From positions 744,001 to 808,000 of the forward strand of contig NZ_CP045644.1 in the NCBI RefSeq assembly GCF_009498455.1: a stretch of 64,000 nucleotides of DNA. Direction: 5' to 3'. Numbering within the stretch: the first letter of the stretch is position 1; every line of letters starts with the position of its first letter. Under the pieces are notes generated by a model. That model saw only the letters and a list, made by a program, of their open reading frames with translations. It searched no databases and had not been told where the DNA came from. Below, piece by piece: positions 44,532 to 54,774 of the stretch. The translations under genes were made by a program, and so were the position numbers. This DNA comes from Variovorax paradoxus. GTDB taxonomy: Bacteria; Pseudomonadota; Gammaproteobacteria; Burkholderiales; Burkholderiaceae_C.

Positions 44532-46004
44532 ATGACCCAACGCTTCATTGCCCCAGCGCTGCTGGGCGTCTCGCTACTGCTTTCCGCTTGCGGCGGCAAC
44601 GACAACGGCAGCCCGTCGCTGCCATTCATTCCGCCACCGACCACGCCGCCGCCGGCCGCGCAGGCACAGAAGAACATCCTGTTCTTCCTGGGCGACGGCA
44701 TGGGCATCACCACGCTGACCTCTGCGCGCATCTACAAGGTCGGTGAGGACGGCGACCTGACGATCGACACGCTGCCCGAGACCGCCTTCGTCCACACCTA
44801 CTCGAACGACGCGCAGGTGACCGACAGCGCGCCCTCGATGTCGGCCTACATGACCGGCGTGAAGATGAACAACGAAGTCATCTCGATGAGTGCCGAAACC
44901 AAGGCCACCGACGCCGCGGGCAAGGCCTACCACGTCAACTTCGACAGCACCTGCCCTTCGGGCAACGGCCAGGCCGTCGACACGCTGCTGGAGCAGAGCA
45001 AGGCCAAGGGCTACGCCACCGGCGTGGTCACGACCACGCGCATCACGCACGCCACGCCCGCCGCCACGTATTCGCACGTGTGCCACCGCGACGCCGAGAA
45101 CACCATCGCCGCCGCGCTGGTGCCGGGCGGCGCCGGCTACAACGGCAAGCTGGGCGACGGCGTCGACGTGTTCTTCGGTGGCGGCACCGACTACTTCACG
45201 GCCAAGGAAGCCGGCGGCAAGCGCAACGACAAGCGCGACCTGATCGCCGAGCTGAAGACCGCCAAGTACAGCTTCGCCGCCAGCCGGGCCGAGTTCGACA
45301 AGCTGCCGGCCGACGGCGCCACCAAGATCGCCGGCCTCTTCACCAAGAGCCACATGGCCTACGACCTGGACCGCAACCCGACCAAGGAACCGAGCCTGGC
45401 CGAGATGACCGGCAAGGCTATCGACGCGCTGGCGGCGCGCAAGAAGGGCTTCTTCCTGATGGTGGAAGGCGGACGCATCGACCACGCCCTGCACGCCACC
45501 AACGCGCGCCGCGCGCTGCAGGACACCGGCGCCTTCGACGACGCCATCAAGCTGGCGCTGCAGAAGATGCAGGCCATCGACCCGGGCCTGAAGAACACGC
45601 TGGTGGTGGTCACGGCCGACCACGACCACACGCTGCAGCTCAACGGCTATGCCGCGCGCACGGGCAAGACCGAATCGGGCAAGCCCGGCGTGCTCGGCCT
45701 GGTGAAGGACTACGTCGACACCAGCAAGACCAGCAAGGACGTGAACGGCATGCCCTACACCATCATCGGTTTCGGCAACGGCCCGAACCGCACGGCGCGC
45801 GACATCGCGATCAGCGAGGCCGACCTGGAGCTGCCCGACTACCGCCAGGAAGCCGTGGTGCCGATGGACCCCGCGAGCGATTCCGAAACCCACGGCGGCG
45901 CCGACGTGTTCCTGGGCGCGCAAGGCCTGGGCGCCGACAACTTCTCGGGCGTGATCACCAACACCGACGTGTTCGGCCTGATCAAGAAGGCGGTCGGCCT
46001 GTGA
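44532..46004 (+). CDS. Alkaline phosphatase, lipoprotein form
   Basis: A 490-residue PhoA-superfamily phosphomonoesterase. A lipobox LLSAC (Cys20) and Pro-rich linker (PFIPPPTTPPP) suggest it is anchored to the outer membrane. The catalytic region TDSAPSMSAY has Asp98-Ser99, and metal ligands appear as FLGDGMG, EGGRIDHALH, TADHDHT and SETHGG. It is very GC-rich with strong codon bias. The paralogue follows directly. No Pho box was recognised upstream, where an IS5-like end lies at 44436. Confidence 0.93.
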   Translation: MTQRFIAPALLGVSLLLSACGGNDNGSPSLPFIPPPTTPPPAAQAQKNILFFLGDGMGITTLTSARIYKVGEDGDLTIDTLPETAFVHTYSNDAQVTDSAPSMSAYMTGVKMNNEVISMSAETKATDAAGKAYHVNFDSTCPSGNGQAVDTLLEQSKAKGYATGVVTTTRITHATPAATYSHVCHRDAENTIAAALVPGGAGYNGKLGDGVDVFFGGGTDYFTAKEAGGKRNDKRDLIAELKTAKYSFAASRAEFDKLPADGATKIAGLFTKSHMAYDLDRNPTKEPSLAEMTGKAIDALAARKKGFFLMVEGGRIDHALHATNARRALQDTGAFDDAIKLALQKMQAIDPGLKNTLVVVTADHDHTLQLNGYAARTGKTESGKPGVLGLVKDYVDTSKTSKDVNGMPYTIIGFGNGPNRTARDIAISEADLELPDYRQEAVVPMDPASDSETHGGADVFLGAQGLGADNFSGVITNTDVFGLIKKAVGL

Positions 46005-46036
46005 GGGGCGGCAACCACGCATCGACGAACACAACC

Positions 46037-47569
46037 ATGCACACGACCATGAACCGCACCCTCCGCACCACCCGCCTGGCCGCCGCGCTCGTCTGCGCCG
46101 CCGCCGGCACGCTCGCCACCGGCGCCCACGCCGCCGGCGAAGCCAAGAACGTGATCTTCTTCCTCGGCGACGGCATGGGCCCTGTCACCGTGACCGCCGC
46201 GCGCATCTACAAGGGCGAGAAGCAGCTGGCCGCCAAGCCCGGCTCGCTGGTGAGCCCCGAGCGCGCGAACCTCACGATGCAATCGCTGCCGTATGCGGCG
46301 CGCGTGAAGACCTTCTCGCTCGACGGGCAGACCACCGACAGCGCGCCCTCGATGGCCGCCTACATGACCGGCGTGAAGATGCGCAACGAGGTGATCTCGA
46401 TGTCCAGCGACACGGTCGCCGTCGACAGCGCCGGCAAGCAGTACATCAACGGCGAGAACACCACCTGCCCGCCGACCAACGGCCAGGCCGCCGACACGCT
46501 GCTCGAACTCGCCAAGGCCAAGGGCCGCGCGGTCGGCGCCGTGTCGACCACGCGCGTCGGCCATGCCACGCCGGCCACCACCTACGCGCACATCTGCAAC
46601 CGCAACGGCTACAACACCATCGCCGAGCAGAGCGTGCCGGGCCACGCCAACTACAACCCCAAGCTGCTCGACGGCGTGGACGTGCTGCTGGGCGGCGGCC
46701 AGCGCAACTACCTGCCGACCACGGTCCTGGCAGGCAGCAAGCGCACCGACGGCGTCAACCTGGTGACGGCGATGCAGGCCAAGGGCTACACCTACGTCGA
46801 CACGGGCACCAAGCTGCGCGCCGTCGACGCGGGCGCCACGGGCAAGCTGCTGGGCCTGTTCACGCCGAGCGAAATGGCCTACGAGCTCGACCGCGTGAAG
46901 CAGAGCCTCGACCAGCCGAGCCTGTCGGAAATGACCGAGAAGGCCCTGGGCGTGCTCAGCAAGAACGACAAGGGCTTCTTCCTCATGGTGGAAGGCGGGC
47001 GCATCGACCACGCGCTGCACGGCACCAACGCCAAGCGCGCGCTGGAAGACACGCTGGCCTTCGACACGGCCATCCAGACCGCGCTCGACTACATGAACAA
47101 GAAGGACCCGGGCCTGAAGAACACGCTGGTGGTGGTCACGGCCGACCACGACCACGCGATCGCCTTCAACGGCTATCCGAAGATCGGCAACCCGATCCTG
47201 GGCAAGGTCAACGGCTACGCCGACGGCAAGCCTTCGAAGGCGGCGGATGGCAAGCCTTACACCACGCTGGTGTTCGGCAACGGCGGCCGGCCCAACGCGA
47301 CAGCCTCCAGCCAGGTCAACCCGGAAGACGGCAACAAGCCGTGGATCGCGCCGGCGCGCGGCGCCTCGCGCGACGACCAGACCGCGATGGACACCACGGA
47401 CGACAACTTCCTGCAGGAAGTCGGCATCAACCTGGGCACGCCGGGGTCGGAAACGCACGGCGGCGGCGACGTGATGCTGTTCGCCGGCGGCGCGGGCGCA
47501 AAGCTCTTCAAGGGCACGGTGGAGAACATCAAGGTGTTCAACAAGGTCAAGGAAGCGGCGGGCCTGTGA
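46037..47569 (+). CDS. Alkaline phosphatase, secreted form
   Basis: A 510-residue paralogue of the preceding enzyme with a Sec signal peptide (GTLATGAHA then AGEAK) instead of a lipobox. The catalytic Ser102 is in TDSAPSMAAY, and FLGDGMGP, EGGRIDHALH, TADHDHA and SETHGGGD are kept. A longer C-terminal region (residues 395-460) contains an insert (ASSQVNPEDGNKPWIAPARG) absent from the first copy. The gap is 32 bases, so the pair arose by tandem duplication and is one operon. An ATG at 46049 is an alternative start. Confidence 0.93.
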   Translation: MHTTMNRTLRTTRLAAALVCAAAGTLATGAHAAGEAKNVIFFLGDGMGPVTVTAARIYKGEKQLAAKPGSLVSPERANLTMQSLPYAARVKTFSLDGQTTDSAPSMAAYMTGVKMRNEVISMSSDTVAVDSAGKQYINGENTTCPPTNGQAADTLLELAKAKGRAVGAVSTTRVGHATPATTYAHICNRNGYNTIAEQSVPGHANYNPKLLDGVDVLLGGGQRNYLPTTVLAGSKRTDGVNLVTAMQAKGYTYVDTGTKLRAVDAGATGKLLGLFTPSEMAYELDRVKQSLDQPSLSEMTEKALGVLSKNDKGFFLMVEGGRIDHALHGTNAKRALEDTLAFDTAIQTALDYMNKKDPGLKNTLVVVTADHDHAIAFNGYPKIGNPILGKVNGYADGKPSKAADGKPYTTLVFGNGGRPNATASSQVNPEDGNKPWIAPARGASRDDQTAMDTTDDNFLQEVGINLGTPGSETHGGGDVMLFAGGAGAKLFKGTVENIKVFNKVKEAAGL

Positions 47570-48279
47570 AGGCTGCCGTGACGCTCAAGACGCTGCTGGC
47601 GGCGGCGGCCCTCGCGGCCCTTCCGCTGGCAGCCGGCGCGGCAGGCGATGATGCCGCCGCGCCCGACCAGACCCTGCGCATCACGCACCACGTGATGTCG
47701 ATCGGCAAGGACGGCGTGCAGCGCGAAAGCCGCTACGCCGACCGCATGGTGCGCCGCGCCGGCACGGTGTGGATCGAGCGCGAGCTGCCCCCTGCACTGC
47801 GCGCCGACCACGACCACGAGGCCAGCGAAGGCAAGGTGCACATCGGCCACTCGCACGCCGACAACACCGCGGCGCCGCTGTGGCTGCGCCACGATGCAGC
47901 CGGCACGGTGCAGGTGAACATGGTGCTGCGCCAGCAGCGCAAGGTGATCGAGGTGGACGCGGCCAACTACGGCAACGTCGGCTACAGCGGCTCGTGGGCC
48001 AACGCCTACTGGCTGATCGACCCGGCCAGCCTGCCGCGCATGAAGGCGCTCGGCACGGCGCGCGGTGGCGTGCAGCGCTACGAGCTGCCGCAAGGCGAAC
48101 GCACGCTGCGCGTCGACTGGGACGTGGCGGGCCGCTATGCGCGCAAGATCGAGCAGCGCGACGCGCATGGCACCTCGCTCAACGTGATGACTGCCTCGGC
48201 CATCGCCGCGCCGAAGGTACTGCCGTGGCAGCAGGTCGAGAGCTACGCGCGCAGCGACTATTCGGACCTACTGGACTGA
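47566..48279 (+). CDS. Exported protein coupled to the phosphatase genes
   Basis: A 237-residue protein starting with GTG inside the preceding stop (GTGA overlap), so translation is coupled. The signal peptide ends near LAAGAAG. The mature part has a His/Asp-rich strip (RADHDHEASEGKVHIGHSHA), a Trp-rich centre (SGSWANAYWLIDP) and no known domain. It may bind metals needed by the phosphatases, act as a chaperone or anchor. That is inference. I do not recognise the family. Confidence 0.78.
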   Translation: MKAAVTLKTLLAAAALAALPLAAGAAGDDAAAPDQTLRITHHVMSIGKDGVQRESRYADRMVRRAGTVWIERELPPALRADHDHEASEGKVHIGHSHADNTAAPLWLRHDAAGTVQVNMVLRQQRKVIEVDAANYGNVGYSGSWANAYWLIDPASLPRMKALGTARGGVQRYELPQGERTLRVDWDVAGRYARKIEQRDAHGTSLNVMTASAIAAPKVLPWQQVESYARSDYSDLLD

Positions 48280-48314
48280 GTGAGCAGGGTCGCTGCGTAG
48301 GGAGGAGTGAGGCC

Positions 48315-48768
48315 TAGCAGGCTGCTGAAGTACCAAGCGTGCCGAAAGGCATCCTGCGCACCGAAGACGGCGGTTGTGTGATTTCAACGTTCCGGGCTCG
48401 CTGCCGTCGCTGTTTTCCCGCTTCGATTTCCCGTTTTCGGATCTCACTGGCCCCTTACGGGGCCAACGGACGGACTTGTGCCGAGGTCCGCATGCGCATC
48501 AAGTTGTAGGCGGCCATCGTCAGCACGAACAACTGGTCGACTTTCTTGATGCCGCGCACCATCACCTGCCGGATGGGGCCGACGAACTTGGCCCAGCCGA
48601 AGCCTTGCTCGAAGAGCTTTCGTTTGCGCTGCGAGATCGCATAGCCCTTGCTCCGAGCGATCTCGTCGGCCACCGCCGAACGACGCCCCGATTTGTTCTG
48701 CGCCACATGCGGCGTGACCTTCATGCGATGCAGCGCCTCGATGAACTCGGCCGCGTCGTAGCCCTTGA
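48315..48768 (-). pseudogene. IS5-like transposase remnant, copy 2, C-terminal part
   Basis: The element end AGCAGGCTGCTGAAGTACC (from 48317) is followed inward by the C-terminal transposase, read leftward: GYDAAEFIEALHRMKVTPHV, then QNKSGRRSAVADEIARSKGY and QLFVLTMAAYNLMRMR. It is cut at 48768 by the second IS66 element. More of it resumes at 56040. Confidence 0.83.
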
Positions 48769-48848
48769 GTGGGCGTCCAGTCCAGCCATCTTGAAAGCCT
48801 GCTCGGAGCATAGGAGCCCAGTCCCCATCAACAACTCTTGGTGGGCAC

Positions 48849-49249
48849 GTGAGCACTATCCCCGATCAACAAGCCGGCACACGCCGGCGACGTCGCATTC
48901 ACAGCGACGAATTCAAGGCAAACGCAGTGGCCAGTTGCATGCAGCCGGGCATGTCGATGGCGGCCGTGGCGATGGCCCAAGGCGTCAACGCGAATCGGCT
49001 GCGCCGATGGGTTCGCGACGCAGAGATGAACTCGGGAATCACCGTCGTCAACGCGACCACCGCCGAGGCCCCGAAGGCGCAAGAAGCCAAGACAGTGTTC
49101 GTCCCGGTCAGCTTGCCGCCACCAGTGCAGCCGGCTCATGTCTCGGACGTTCGCATCGAGCTGCGCCGTGGGCCGATAGTGGTCACCGTGACCTGGCCGG
49201 CGAGCGCCCCAGCGAGTGCGCGGCCTGGATGCGCGAGCTGCTTCGATGA
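48849..49249 (+). pseudogene. tnpA: IS66 tnpA with a frameshift
   Basis: Starts MSTIPDQQAGTRRRRRIHSD, with HTH FKANAVASCMQPGMSMAAVA. After VTWPASA the frame leaves the expected ending: the normal C-terminus (SECAAWMRELLR, stop at 49249) is in the +2 frame. A single extra C in the run near 49209 explains this. It is either a true inactivating mutation or a sequencing error. Confidence 0.85.
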
Positions 49250-49584
49250 TCCGCATCGACGCGATGTGGCTTGCTGCCGATCCCATCGACATGCGCGTCG
49301 GCGCTGAGCGCCTGTTGGCGCGCGTCGTGCAGGTCGTCGGCGCAGCGCAGGCGCACCATGGCTACCTGTTCGCGAACGCCCGCGGCACGCGCGTCAAGCT
49401 GCTGGTGCACGACGGCTTCTGCGTGTGGCGCGCGGCGCGCCGGCTCAACGCGGGGCGCTTCGTCTGGCCGGGCACGACCAACGCAACGCCCTTGCTGTCG
49501 CTCACACCTGCGCAGTTCGACGCCTTGGTCCTGGGCCTGCCGTGGCAGCGCCTTCCTGAGCTGAGCATCATCACGCGGGCCTGA
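49246..49584 (+). CDS. tnpB: IS66 TnpB accessory protein
   Basis: A 112-residue intact TnpB (MIRIDAMWLAADPIDMRVGA, then YLFANARGTRVKLLVHDGF, then LVLGLPWQRLPELS). It overlaps the true tnpA stop by 4 bases (ATGA). It is closely related to the copy at 13757. Confidence 0.93.
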   Translation: MIRIDAMWLAADPIDMRVGAERLLARVVQVVGAAQAHHGYLFANARGTRVKLLVHDGFCVWRAARRLNAGRFVWPGTTNATPLLSLTPAQFDALVLGLPWQRLPELSIITRA

Positions 49585-49656
49585 GGCCCAGACACAACCG
49601 CCCTTGCATGCGTGGCAGTGGATGTGCCGATGGCGTCATCGCCGTGGTCTGGCACC

Positions 49657-51138
49657 ATGCAACGCATGCTTGGCGTGCGTGATCTTCCTGCAGCGAATCC
49701 TTCGGGACTGTCCGCCGAGACAGCTGCGCTGGTTGCTCAGCTGCTCCAGCATGTGCAAGACCAGGAGCAGCAGCAGAAGCTGGCCGAGCATGGCCGTGTC
49801 CTTGCGCAGCGCGACCAGGCTCTTGCCGAGCGCGACGCACTGCTGCAGCGCAAGGACCGCGAGATCGCACTGCGCGAGGCCAAGATCGAGAAGATCACCT
49901 TCGAGCTGGCCAGGCTCAAGCGCTGGAAGTTCGGCGCCAAGTCCGAGGCCATGAACGCCGAGCAGCGCCGCCTGTTCGAGGAGACGCTGGCCGAGAACGA
50001 GGCGGGCCTGCGCGAGCAGCTCGAGCGGCTTCGGCGTGAAGCCGCCGCGGCCGCGGCCGCCGCAGCAACCTCGGACACAACGACCAAGGCGCCCCCACGT
50101 CGGCCGCGCCGCAATCCGTTCCCCGATCACTTGCGCCGTGTCGAACACCACCACGAGCCCGAGCGCACCGACTGCCTGGAGCCCGGCTGCGGGCGCCCGA
50201 TGACGCGCATCGGCCAGGAGGTCAGCGAGCGCCTGGACATCGTGCCGGCCGAGTTCTTCGTGCACCGCCACATCTATGGCAAGTGGGCCTGCCGCTGCTG
50301 CCAGGTGCTGCGCCAGGCGCCCAGCGTGGCAGAAGTCATCGAGGGCGGTATCGCTGCCAGCGGCTTCGTCGCGCACACGCTGATCTGCCGCTTCGTGGAC
50401 CACATGCCGTATTACCGGCAAGCGACCATCAACGCCCGCAGCGGCGTGCACACACCGCGCTCGACGCTGGCGTCCATCACCGGCCAGGCCGGTGCGGCGC
50501 TGGAGCCGCTGCACGAGGCGCACAGGCGCTTCATCCTCAGCTGCGCGGTGCTGCACGCCGACGAGACCCCTGTGGCCCTGCTGGACCCCGGCGCGGGCAA
50601 GACGCGCCGAGCCTACGTCTGGGCCTACGCCAGAAGCTGGCACGACAAGGTGCCTGGTGTGATTTACGAGTTCTGCCCGGGACGCGGGGCGCAGTACCCG
50701 CTGGCATTCCTGGGAGGCCGAGGGAGACACGGCCGACGATGGTCGGGCACGTTGCTGACCGACCGCTACGGCGCCTACGAGACCGTGGTCGATCCCCGGC
50801 TGTATCCGGACCGCTTGGGCGCAGCCTGCGCCGCGCACGCGCGCCGCAACTTCGAAGAGCTGACGCACGACGGCACCAGTGTGGTGGGCCTGGAGGCGGT
50901 GCGTCGCTTCGCGCGCATCTACGGGGTCGAGGCACAGCTCAAAGAGCTCAGCGATGACGAGCGCCGGGCGCAACGCCAGCAGCTCGCCAGGCCGCTGTGG
51001 GAAGAGCTTAAGCACTGGCTACAACTGGAGCGCCGGCTGGTAGCCGATGGCGGCCCGACGGCCAAGGCCATCGACTACACGCTGGGGCACTGGGCCGCGC
51101 TGACGCGGCACCTGGACGACGGCGCGGTCGCCATCGAC
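49657..51138 (+). pseudogene. tnpC: IS66 TnpC transposase, first of three pieces
   Basis: About 494 codons of TnpC: start MQRMLGVRDLPA, coiled-coil leader, Ala-rich spacer (EAAAAAAAAATSD-like), zinc finger (CLEPGCGRPM, WACRCCQV), catalytic Asp in LHADETPVALL, then up to DGAVAID at 51138. There it is cut by the IS110-family element. The next piece, 52641-52680 (NNHLERQIKPWAM), holds the catalytic Glu, and the last is 55286-55498. Confidence 0.93.
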
Positions 51139-52640
51139 ACGGATGCTTTTGACAAGGGTTTCAGAGACTTTCCCCTTTCACCGGAGGGTTTCGCTTTACG
51201 GGAGGCTGCTCCTTCCAGGACGCGACGAAGTTTTCATAAGCCTTCTCGGCTTCGCGCACGCGGTCTCTCTCGGCATCGCGCACAGGTTTGATGCTGTAGT
51301 CACGCGCCGGACCAGGAGTCTTCCCGCCGCGCCGCGATGGCCGCCCCGATATAAGTTCCAACGCCCGCAGCTTGTACTGAAGCAAGGCCGGTCGAACCCA
51401 GGTGTAGTCCTGCTCTTTTGTGAGCATGTGCCAGACGAGCACGGCCAACTTGCGTGCGGTGGCGACGGCGGCAACGGGTTGTCCTCGCTTGAGACTGATG
51501 CGGTGGAAGAAGGCGCTGAGCGGGCCAGGCCCCATCCCGATGACCCACGCTGCCTCCACGAGCATGCTTCGCGCATGACCGTTTCCTTGATGAGTGATGT
51601 GTCCGTGATAGGCCGGGCGATCGCCGGACTGGTGAACCGAGGGATTGAGCCCGAGGTAGGCGACCAGCCTCTGGGAGCTCGAGAACCGCTTGATGTCGCC
51701 GATCGCGGCGAGCACGCTGGCGGCTACCACGACGTTGACCCCGCCGATCGTCATCAGACGTCGAACTTCCGGATCGTCGAGTGCATGGCGAGCCACATCC
51801 TGATCAATCAGCGCCAACTCCGCCGCCAGGCGCTGGATCTCGTCATGGTGACGAAGCGCCATGCGCATCTGGTCGAGCGCAAGGGGCAAGCCCTCCAGGA
51901 TCGCCCGCCCCTTCGCGCTGAAGATTCGGCCCGTCTCTTGCGGCATCAAGTTGGCATGAAGGATCGAGTGGATCCTGTTCTTCAGCCGCGTCATCTGCGA
52001 GACCAGTTGGGTCCGCTCCGCGATGACCCGTCGTCGCTCGCAGACCTCCTCAGTAGGCATCCAGACCTCAGGCAGGAACTGCGCAGCGTGCTGGCGCGCG
52101 AGCGTTGCAGCGTCGATCTTGTCCGTCTTGACCTTGGCCCAGGCGATAGCCCGGACCTGCAGCGGGTTGGCGATCACGACGCGATGCGCGAACGGCTCGA
52201 GCAGCCGGACGATAGCCGCCGTATTGCCGGTGGCCTCGAGCACGACGTCGTCTTTCTTGGTCAGGGTCTCGGCAAACTTGAGCACGGCGACTCGATCCAT
52301 CGCAAAGCGGCCATGCTGACTGACCTGGCCGTTCTCGACGATCGCCACCTGCGCAAAGTTCCGATGCACATCCAAGCCGATAACTCTCATAGGTCACCTC
52401 CTGTGAGTGAAACGACAAGGCGGAAGCTCGCGGACAACACGACAACTACGGATTCGCGCTCGCAGCGCAACCGGGCGAGTCGAAGGGGCAGCCAGATAAC
52501 AACCCGAGCTCGCAGCTCATTGTCTAAGATCGGCCTGCCCGCAAACACCTATGCTTCCGTCGCCCCAATCCCGGTACGTGCACGATACGCCTGCTGGTGT
52601 GACGTGTGCCGGGAGGCGCGCGGAGACAAGCATGCCCGGT
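51139..52640 (-). mobile_element. IS110-family element inside IS66 tnpC
   Basis: About 1.5 kb bounded exactly by the two halves of tnpC (GTCGCCATCGAC before, AACAACCACCTCGAG after); the single A at either junction makes the edge ambiguous by one base. No terminal inverted repeats or target duplication are seen, as normal for IS110. It contains one intact transposase gene. The 250 bases between its start codon and 52640 are where an IS110 guide (bridge) RNA would be expected. Confidence 0.88.
51161..52390 (-). CDS. IS110-family transposase
   Basis: A 409-residue DEDD-type transposase. The N-terminal RuvC-like domain starts MRVIGLDVHRNFAQVAIVEN, with Asp7 and the later acidic residues in VVLEATGNTA and KTDKIDAATLARQ. 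The C-terminal transposase_20 domain has the GGVNVVVAASVLAAIGDI helix-hairpin-helix and the conserved Ser region near HQGNGHARSMLVEAAW. It ends in a basic tail. It appears complete and could be active. The start follows AGGTG weakly. Confidence 0.94.
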   Translation of the reverse strand: MRVIGLDVHRNFAQVAIVENGQVSQHGRFAMDRVAVLKFAETLTKKDDVVLEATGNTAAIVRLLEPFAHRVVIANPLQVRAIAWAKVKTDKIDAATLARQHAAQFLPEVWMPTEEVCERRRVIAERTQLVSQMTRLKNRIHSILHANLMPQETGRIFSAKGRAILEGLPLALDQMRMALRHHDEIQRLAAELALIDQDVARHALDDPEVRRLMTIGGVNVVVAASVLAAIGDIKRFSSSQRLVAYLGLNPSVHQSGDRPAYHGHITHQGNGHARSMLVEAAWVIGMGPGPLSAFFHRISLKRGQPVAAVATARKLAVLVWHMLTKEQDYTWVRPALLQYKLRALELISGRPSRRGGKTPGPARDYSIKPVRDAERDRVREAEKAYENFVASWKEQPPVKRNPPVKGESL

Positions 52641-52680
52641 AACAACCACCTCGAGCGCCAAATCAAGCCGTGGGCAATGG
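52641..52680 (+). pseudogene. IS66 TnpC, middle piece of 40 bases
   Basis: AACAACCACCTCGAGCGCCA and the following codons give NNHLERQIKPWAM, the catalytic-Glu motif of IS66 TnpC. It is isolated between the IS110 end and the serine-recombinase element. Confidence 0.9.
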
Positions 52681-52703
52681 CTTGTTCATAGTGCCCCACT
52701 TCG

Positions 52704-54774
52704 TTAAGTGCTTGAAAACATTGAGATCTGGTTCTCGGGAAAAACCTGACACGGGCGATCTGTTCGGGCGACGGCGTCGATCACTCGTTGATCCAGCAGA
52801 TCGCTTGCGCGAATTTGATAAGGCGCGCGTGCAACGACTTGCTCTGCGGGCAGCAATCCTTCCTTGATGAGGCGCCGGATTCGGCGGTTGTTGACGCCAA
52901 GCTTGGCAGCTGCTTCTGACATCGTCAGCCACTCACCATCCTTATGCGCCGACCGGTATGCGCGGATGTCGTTGACCATGCGCACTGAACTGACGCGGTG
53001 CGCGTTCCAGGTCTTGCCCTGACCGGTGGGCAGGCCCATACGGTTGAGTGTCGCAGCGATGTGTTCGTCGGACCACTTGCTGGCCATGCTGCGCATCACG
53101 GCCAACGCCTCGTCTGGCGTGCGGCAGCCATGCTCACCTGAGCGCGGCTTGATGACCTTCACCTGCGAGTGCTGTCCGCCGCGCCAGTGGATCGTCAGCA
53201 CAACCTCGCGGGCCGCGTCGTCGACGTCGGCGACGATGTCCTTGATGAGGGAACGCAGCAGCTGCTGTCGCGAGCGCATCGTCACACCCGGCGCGTTCCA
53301 CGCACCGGCAAGATCCTCCGCCAAGCCAGACAAGTCGGGCTTGCTCGACGCCTGCTTCTGTTCGACCGTATTCAAGCGCTGCTCGCAGGCGAGCACGCGT
53401 TGCAACGCGGTCTCCCATGACTTCTCGAGTTGCGCGGCGATCAACCGGTTGTCTGGATCGCAGGCTGCATAGCGGCGCTCTGCGAGCGTGGCCTCGTAGC
53501 GTGCCTGCTGCAGCTCGAGTTCCGAAATGCGTCGTTGATCAGCCTGGACTTCCATGTGCCTCCGTTCGGCGTGCAGAGCGGCTTCGATGGCCAGAGGCTC
53601 GACTGCACGCAACAGTTCCCGGGCGACCGCTTCGTCGGGCCGACGGCCGCCGAATGTGAAACACCTCGGCTGCGCCAGCTGCAGGTTGGGACGGTCGCAT
53701 CGGTACACTGCTTGCGGCACCCCGCGCCCTACGTAGGCGACCACCAGACGTCGACCGCAACGTCCGCAGCACAGCATTCCCTGCGAGCAAGGCCCGACCG
53801 CCGCGCCCTGACTTCGCTCCGTCAACTTTACCGTAGGCATTGAAGGCAAGCTGCTTCTGATTGCGCTCGAACTCGGTCCAATCGATGTAGGCCTCATGAT
53901 GCTCCTTGAGCATCACATCCCACTGATCGACCGGCTTGCCGTGCTTATAGGTCTTGCGCAGCCGACCGTCCACAAGTGTCGTGCGCTTCTCAGTCTTGCC
54001 GTACACGTAGACCCCGGCATAAAACGGATTCTTGAGCACCGAGATCACGTTGCGGTAGCGGATTGGTGTCCAGTCGAAGCTCACCATCTTCTTACCGTCC
54101 GAGGGGCGCGGGAAATGGACCTCCTCGGTCGCGAGCGACAGCATCACCTGGCGCGCGCTGCCGAGCTTGCGGAACCGCTCAAAGATCAACCGGATCGTCT
54201 CCCGCAGACGGATGTCCGGATCAAAGCCGAGACCGATCTCTCGATGCCAGACATAGCCGATCGGCACGCTGATCCACAACTCGCCGCGAAGGGCCTTGGC
54301 ACGGGCGGCTTCGAACATCCTTGCGCGGAGCACGCCGAGTTCGAACTCGCTGATGCTGCCCTTCATGCCCAGGAGCAGTCGGTCGTTGGGGCGACATGGG
54401 TCGTAAACACCGTCCAGGTCGATGACACGGGCTTCGACTAAGCCACAGAGCTCCAGCAGGTGGTGCCAGTCTCGCCCGTTACGAGCAAGTCGTGAAGCAT
54501 CGAAGCACAGCACGGCGCCGACTTCGCCAGCGCAAAGCCATGCCACGAGGCGATCGAAGCCTGGCCGTGCCACCATGCCGCTGGCGGACCGGCCCAGGTC
54601 GTCGTCGATGACTTCCACCTGGGCGAATCCCCGGCGCCGGGCCTCCGCCACGAGGTCGTACTGGCGGCGCTTGCTCTCCAGGTTGGTCTGGACCTGTGTC
54701 TGCGTGGATTGGCGTACATAGACGACGGCCTTGCGTCGAAGCACGGCGGCCGGCAATAGGTCAGAGTTGCTCAT
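52704..54774 (-). pseudogene. Large serine recombinase with a single frameshift
   Basis: Two frames join into a protein of about 690 residues. The N-part starts MSNSDLLPAAVLRRKAVVYV with the nucleophile Ser in VRQSTQTQ and the resolvase signature DDDLGRSASGM, followed by the recombinase domain (NPFYAGVYVYGKTEKRTTLV). The C-part has the zinc ribbon MLCCGRCGRRLVVAYVG, a coiled coil and a terminal HTH (WLTMSEAAAKLGVNNRRIRR). Reading LLAG then MLCCG needs removal of one A near 53778, so a one-base insertion breaks the gene, unless it is a sequencing error. It overlaps the small gene upstream by 14 bases. Confidence 0.87.

Noticed and set aside
44574..47458. Minus-strand frames of about 500 codons opposite the two alkaline phosphatases
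   Set aside because: Low-complexity Val/Gly/His-rich translations caused by third-position GC bias.
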